This document shows, in pieces, positions 59,301-64,000 of a stretch of 64,000 nt of DNA. Position numbers and translations under genes: made by a program. How positions within the stretch are numbered: the first letter of the stretch is position 1; every line of letters begins with the position of its first letter. The stretch lies in contig NC_133028.1 of the NCBI RefSeq assembly GCF_048771995.1, forward strand, positions 2,934,501 through 2,998,500, given 5' to 3'. The notes under the pieces are model-generated. The model ran no database searches, was not told where the DNA came from, and was given only the letters and a program-made list of their open reading frames with translations. The DNA comes from Taeniopygia guttata (lineage: Eukaryota; Chordata; Aves; Passeriformes; Estrildidae).

Positions 59301-60149
59301 AAAAAACGTCCAAATTCTCATCTGGATGATCCGTGGGAGGGGACAACAAGGCACGGGTGGGATGGATGGCCCAGGGGACATCAAGCTGGGGACCCCTCTG
59401 AAGGCAGCACAGGGTGGGAGACCAGTGCTTCTGCTTCCACCTTCCCATGGGAGGAACAACCTCTTCTCCAGAGCCATCCCTCCCACCCGTGCCCATGGCA
59501 GGATGGAGCCATGGCAGCAAGGAGGGAGCAGGGAGCTGGAATTTGGTGGATCTATTTCCATCCCTGCCCTCGATGCGGCGCGGAGCCCTGGTGTTACACA
59601 ACTGCTTGGAATCAAAACACTGACGTCAGAGACTTTAATTAGCAGCAAAAAAGTATTTCAGGGATGCTGTGGAAGGATTCTGTGCCAGCAGGTTCCCCTC
59701 CCCAGGATTGGGATACATCTTGGCAGGGGAGAAGTGTCACCATGGCCCTCCAGCCCCAAAAAGCAGCCAATGGTTCCTGGAGATGGTTCCAAAGGAGCAC
59801 CCAAGGAGATTTATTCAATTTTTTTCCCCAACCTCTGAGGTTTGTCTTGGTGTTTCCCAGAGCTAACAGCAGGTCTGTGCATTTTGTGGATAACCCCAAG
59901 CTGGGAATCAGGCTGGCCATTGAGCAGGATGAGGAGGATGAGGCCCACAGGACCCTGCTGAAGTTCAGCAGAGGCTGATGTCACACCCTGGGACAGGCTG
60001 GACACCTGCAGAGAGGATCACTGTGAGACCAAGCCTGGAGACCATGTTCCATTTTGGGCTCTTCAGTCTGAGAGAGTCCTTGGTGTGCTGGGACCAGCCC
60101 AGCAGATCCACCAGGAAGGGTGGGATGCATTTTGGAATCTTTGTGGGAG

Positions 60150-60662
60150 GTGTGGAAATCCAGGGCTTCCCTCTGGCTGCCCTGGAAGGTCTGGGACCCT
60201 GGCAAGGGTCAGGAACCCCCCTGGACAGAGCCCCCAGAGACACCGTCTGTGATCTCTGGCCATGGAAAAGAGTTTTCAATCTTACAGGATGAATTACCAG
60301 CTCTGAGTGTTTGATATAAGTAATAATTAAGTGTGGCACTGGTACAAAAGTAAAATTTTAGGATTCTAGATTAGGGGTCCAAAGGGGACAAGATGGAGGA
60401 AATTGGGTGTGTCTTGTCCTTTTTCTCCTTCTTCTTCATGCCCTCCATGTTTCACTGTGGTGTTGGCATTTTTCTGTTGGTTCAGGCTGGGGACACACTG
60501 TTCAACGTAGGTGACAGATATTGGCACGTTATTGTAAATCCAGCACAGGTAGTTTCTGGTATTTAATGTTTGTAACATCCCACTGAGGGGTGTTACATTG
60601 GCACATTATTGTAAATCCAGCACAGGTAGTTTCTGGTATCTTCTGTGAGAAGATGTCATCAT
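60150..60662 (+). mobile_element. LTR fossil of the same ERV family (copy 2), with a local tandem duplication
   Basis: 60150-60599 matches the first 435-450 bp of copy 1 in the same orientation. A duplicated piece of about 50 bp containing TTGTAAATCCAGCACAGGTA follows at about 60597-60645. The right part of the LTR seen in copy 1 is absent. No internal retroviral region is seen nearby. Judged by eye, the two copies differ at only a few percent of sites. Confidence 0.65.
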
Positions 60663-62240
60663 CACTGCCAGCATTCACTGCAAGGAGACACAAGCAAATC
60701 CAGTGTATTTGCACACTGAGACTCATTTGCATATTGAGATAATGAATTCTTCCTGATGTCCTGGTTGCTTTGCTCAAACCCATGAAGAAATGGAGATTTT
60801 CTTCTCTGCTTGGAGCAAAACACTCGCCCCACTGGGCAGAATTCAGCCCCAGGGAAGCAGGGAAGTGGATTCCCAGTGGGTTGTTGAGGATCTTGGACAT
60901 TCATGAATGAGGCAGCCTCAAGTCTCACCACACTCATATCCATGATCTTATTTTGATACAGCTAATGATGTTTTATTCCCCAATGAGCTCTAGTTCAAAG
61001 CTCATCTCATTCTGCAGCTCAGCTTGGTTGTTATGCTTCCTCAGGAGAGGGAATATTCCTTCAAGCTGTGGCTCAGACAGGATATTTTGGGCATAATTTG
61101 GCTTCTACTTGGCATTCATTATTTCCAGATATTTGCCTTGAAAATCCCCTCAAGGGTGCCCAGGGGGAATGCTGCTGGGCTGCCTCCATCTCCTTGGCTC
61201 ATCAGGCTTTGCTTTTTGCTGGAAATCATGATCCCATGGAGAGCCCAGAGGTCAGAACATCGATGGTGGATGCAGGAAAACCAAGGAGGTGGCAGGAACA
61301 CCCTGATAACAGGGCTCTGATCATCTTGTGGTCACAGAAACTGCAGAGGAGACATAGTGAAATCTGGAAATACACCGGGTAACTCATCAAAACAACACTG
61401 ATTCCCTGTAAAATCCCAATTTCCCACCTCCAAAGGGCCTGCCTTTGTTTGGGATGTGAAGCAGAGCTGAGGGCTGCGAACTTCCAGCTTGTGATTTGGA
61501 CTGGAGTGAGTCGGGGTGAAAATTTCTGGGGCCCTGGAAGTGATGGGATCTGTGTGCTGTCGGTTTGCAAAGCAGGATTTGGTGATTCCCAGCGTGGCCT
61601 GGGACACTGCCATCCTCTAGTGGCTGTATCCAGGAGCACAGGAGTGCTGGAGTGGAGACATCTCCGGAGCCACCAGCACCAGGCAGGGCATGGGCCTCTT
61701 CCCTGGGGGTGGAGTGTGGGGTGGGGACGACTTTCATGGATGTTCCCATTTCTTCCAGCCCCAAAAAGAGTAGGGGCAGCTTTTCTTGCTGGAAAAGGGC
61801 TTGGTGTCCACTCCCAGTGAGCTTTGTAAACTTGTGGTTTTTTGTCAGTGACACAAAGCTCCTCCTTGGGCTTCGTGTCTTGGGTTTGCCCTCCAAGGAT
61901 GGACTCAACTCAATGACCAATGGATTTGGGGGCAGCCTGCTAACTCCACTCATCCAGATAAATTCCTTGGGAACGTCTGGAATGAAGAGTTCTGTTAGGT
62001 GTGAATGCAAAATCCCATCTTTGGGAAATTTTTGTCGGTTGTGGTCTTGGCATCTTTGCCTTTTACTTCAGCCCCAGCTTCAAAGTGTTCCAGAGTTGAA
62101 ACTACTGCAGCTGTGGGGGTTGTGTAGTGTTGGGGAGGACAGGAATGACCCTTTTTTCCTCTTCAGTGAGGGATATAGGATCAGGAAGAGGTCCCAGGAT
62201 GGTTTGTGTGGGAGATGAGGAGATTTGGTGACTTCCAAAT

Positions 62241-62410
62241 CATAGAATACCCTGAGCTGGACAGAACCCACAGGGATCATTGAGTCCAGCTCCTGGCCCC
62301 GCTTGGACAACCCAAAAAATCCCAGCCTGTGCCTGGGAGCATTCCAAATTGTTCTTGAGCTCTGGCAGCCTTGGGGCTGTGCCCATTCCCTGGGGAAGCC
62401 TCTCTGGAAG
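62241..62410 (-). mobile_element. CR1 LINE 3' end (antisense, older subfamily)
   Basis: AAATCATAGAATACCCTGAG, GATCATTGAGTCCAGCTCC, CCCAGCCTGTGCCTGGGAGC and CCCATTCCCTGGGGAAGCC. The block order matches a CR1 subfamily different from the other copies here. Confidence 0.8.
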
Positions 62411-62534
62411 GTCATGGCTTGGGTGGCTTCTGGGGTTCAGCATAGGACAGCAAAAACTCAGTGCAGGGAGGGGAGGGAGAGTGGCAGGATGGGGACACAG
62501 AAGAGAGATAACCACAGAAGGGAGCTCTAAAGCT

Positions 62535-62735
62535 AAGTTATATATATATATTTATTTATATTTTATACATTGATATATTTATATATATCTATGCATTTAT
62601 ATATTTATATATGTATATATGTATATATGTATATATTTATATATCTATATATTTATATATTTATATATTTAATATTTTATTTTATTTTATTTTATTTTAT
62701 TTTATTTTATTTTATTTTATTTTATTTTTTTATTT
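62535..62735. repeat. (TA)n / TATATTTA block followed by (ATTTT)n
   Basis: TA-rich units at 62535-62670, then about eleven ATTTT units at 62673-62727. It is the same pentanucleotide as in PANK2 intron 6. Confidence 0.95.
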
Positions 62736-63009
62736 GCTTACTTGTATTTAAAACAGGACCTGAAATGGGGCCCTAAGCCAAATCTCAGAACCCTGGTGAG
62801 GACATGAGCATCATAGGGCCTCTGATGAGGCTGGCACAGGATATTTGCTGTGAATCCTGAGAGTCTTTTCCCTGCCTTCCTCTCCCAGCCATGGTCCCTT
62901 CTCCCAGCAGGATTTCCTGGACACAGCTGTCCCAGCTACAACTGACCTCCCCTCTCTTCACCCACTGATGGAACGGGATACAGGAGCTGGGGGAAGAAGG
63001 GATGGGGAT

Positions 63010-63180
63010 TGACCACAGAATTCCAGAATGGTTTGAGTTGGAAGGGATTTTATGGATAACCAGGTCTCCACACCCCTACCATGGGCAGGGTCACCTTCCA
63101 CTAGACCAGGTTGCTCCAAGCCCCATCCAACCTGGTCTTGCAGGGAAATGTTGCCAAATATCCTTTTGGATCCTTATCCT
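63010..63180 (-). mobile_element. CR1 LINE 3' end (antisense)
   Basis: ATTCCAGAATGGTTTGAGTT, CTACCATGGGCAGGGTCACC and CCACTAGACCAGGTTGCTCC. Confidence 0.88.
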
Positions 63181-64000
63181 ACTTCTGTATCACTCCCCTG
63201 TCCAAGAGTACAAAGGTTTGAAATCTTACTCAATTCTTGAAGTTTGGTGCAAACTTGAAATGCAGCTTAAAAATGTGGTGGAAATCCATTTGTTTGCACA
63301 ATAAACTGCATTTTTGTTGCACTGCATCTTGCTCAACATGATCCTGGTCCATGAAAAGAGAGCTTAGAGGCCGAAGTAATAACATAAATTATTAAATTGA
63401 TTAAGAAATTATCATAGCAAGTAATTCAGAACTATATGCCAGTTACTCAGATGATGTGAGCTGTTACTTGGGATCCCTGGTGCTTTTTTCTTACCACTCT
63501 GACTGGTGTGAGTGTCCACAGAAATACTGCAGGAACAGATCTTCATGCAACAAAAATGCCTGGTCCCTTCAGCTGCACAGAGGAGCCTGAAAAGATGGTT
63601 CAAAAGCAAGAAAACAGACCAAAAAAAAAAAAAATCCCAGAAGAGATAGTTCAACATGCCAAAAATTCCTGAGTCAGTGTTCCAGAGGCCTGAACGTGCT
63701 GGCCTGTCCGTGCTGCTGGTCCCAAATGAGATGTAAATATTCTTGGCCAAAGCAGGGTTTCAGGTTGCTCACAGCTTTTGCTGCCTCTGCAATTCTGACA
63801 TTCTGTGGTTTCGATGGAAATCTGCTTCCCTCCAGCTGCCTGCCTTTGGATTACATCTCCAGCTGCATTTCCCAGTGCCCTGAGCAGGACCAGAGCTCTG
63901 CAGGGATGTTCTCACGTGTGTTCAGTGGCTGAGCTGGCTGGAAACCCCAGGTCAGCCCGTGGCATTTGGGATGTGCATTTTGGTGAGGCTTTTTGTGGTC

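Larger units (their letters stand above)
51361..64000. other. Gene-free region between RNF24 and the next gene
   Basis: In other vertebrates SMOX follows RNF24 in divergent orientation. I looked for its conserved FAD motif (VVIGAGLAGL) and other blocks and saw none. The stretch contains CR1 pieces, one LTR copy, a TA and ATTTT microsatellite block and otherwise unique sequence. Open frames are short and unconvincing. Confidence 0.7.

Noticed and set aside
49524-60149. A complete provirus between the two LTR copies
   Set aside because: The interval holds a minisatellite, CR1 pieces and unique sequence, with nothing recognisable as retroviral internal sequence.
51361-64000. SMOX exons expected from vertebrate gene order
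   Set aside because: None of the conserved amine-oxidase motifs were found on either strand; the gene probably begins beyond the window.

Overview
The window is vertebrate nuclear DNA, most likely from a bird and probably a songbird. It carries many short CR1 LINE 3' ends in both orientations, two copies of one LTR of a type I associate with passerines, CpG-island promoters and GC-rich minisatellites. It holds two protein-coding genes and one microRNA. The bracketing follows the vertebrate order MAVS-PANK2-RNF24-SMOX; only PANK2, miR-103 and RNF24 are seen here.

Layout: 1-2214 is intergenic, and its first ~230 bases look like the tail of a plus-strand upstream gene (MAVS by synteny, not proven). 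A CpG-island promoter with five inverted CCAAT boxes (about 2215-2900) drives PANK2 on the plus strand. Its seven coding exons (2696-16066) give a 428-residue pantothenate kinase with every splice junction in phase. The miR-103 hairpin lies in intron 5 (13755-13832). PANK2 and RNF24 converge tail to tail across about 17.1-19.2 kb.

RNF24 is on the minus strand. Five coding exons lie between 30766 and 20125 and encode a 148-residue membrane RING-H2 E3 ligase. Its 3' UTR ends near 19.2 kb. Its main promoter is predicted in a CpG island with an NRF-1 palindrome near 48.3-48.45 kb. A well-formed noncoding exon is predicted at 39962-40044, and a possible TATA-type alternative first exon at about 32066-32310. 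From 48.5 kb to the end I see no gene, only minisatellites, two LTR fossils, CR1 pieces and AT-rich simple repeats.

How the parts relate: PANK2 makes the first committed step of coenzyme A synthesis, and its host transcript carries miR-103, a regulator of lipid and glucose metabolism. RNF24 is an unrelated neighbour. Four GGGACA-rich tracts or arrays sit on or beside the CpG islands of both genes. The most striking is a 48-bp minisatellite just inside RNF24 intron 1 in which nine successive units each carry a perfect p53-family half-site. I found no wholly new gene system; the novel material is regulatory and repeat architecture.
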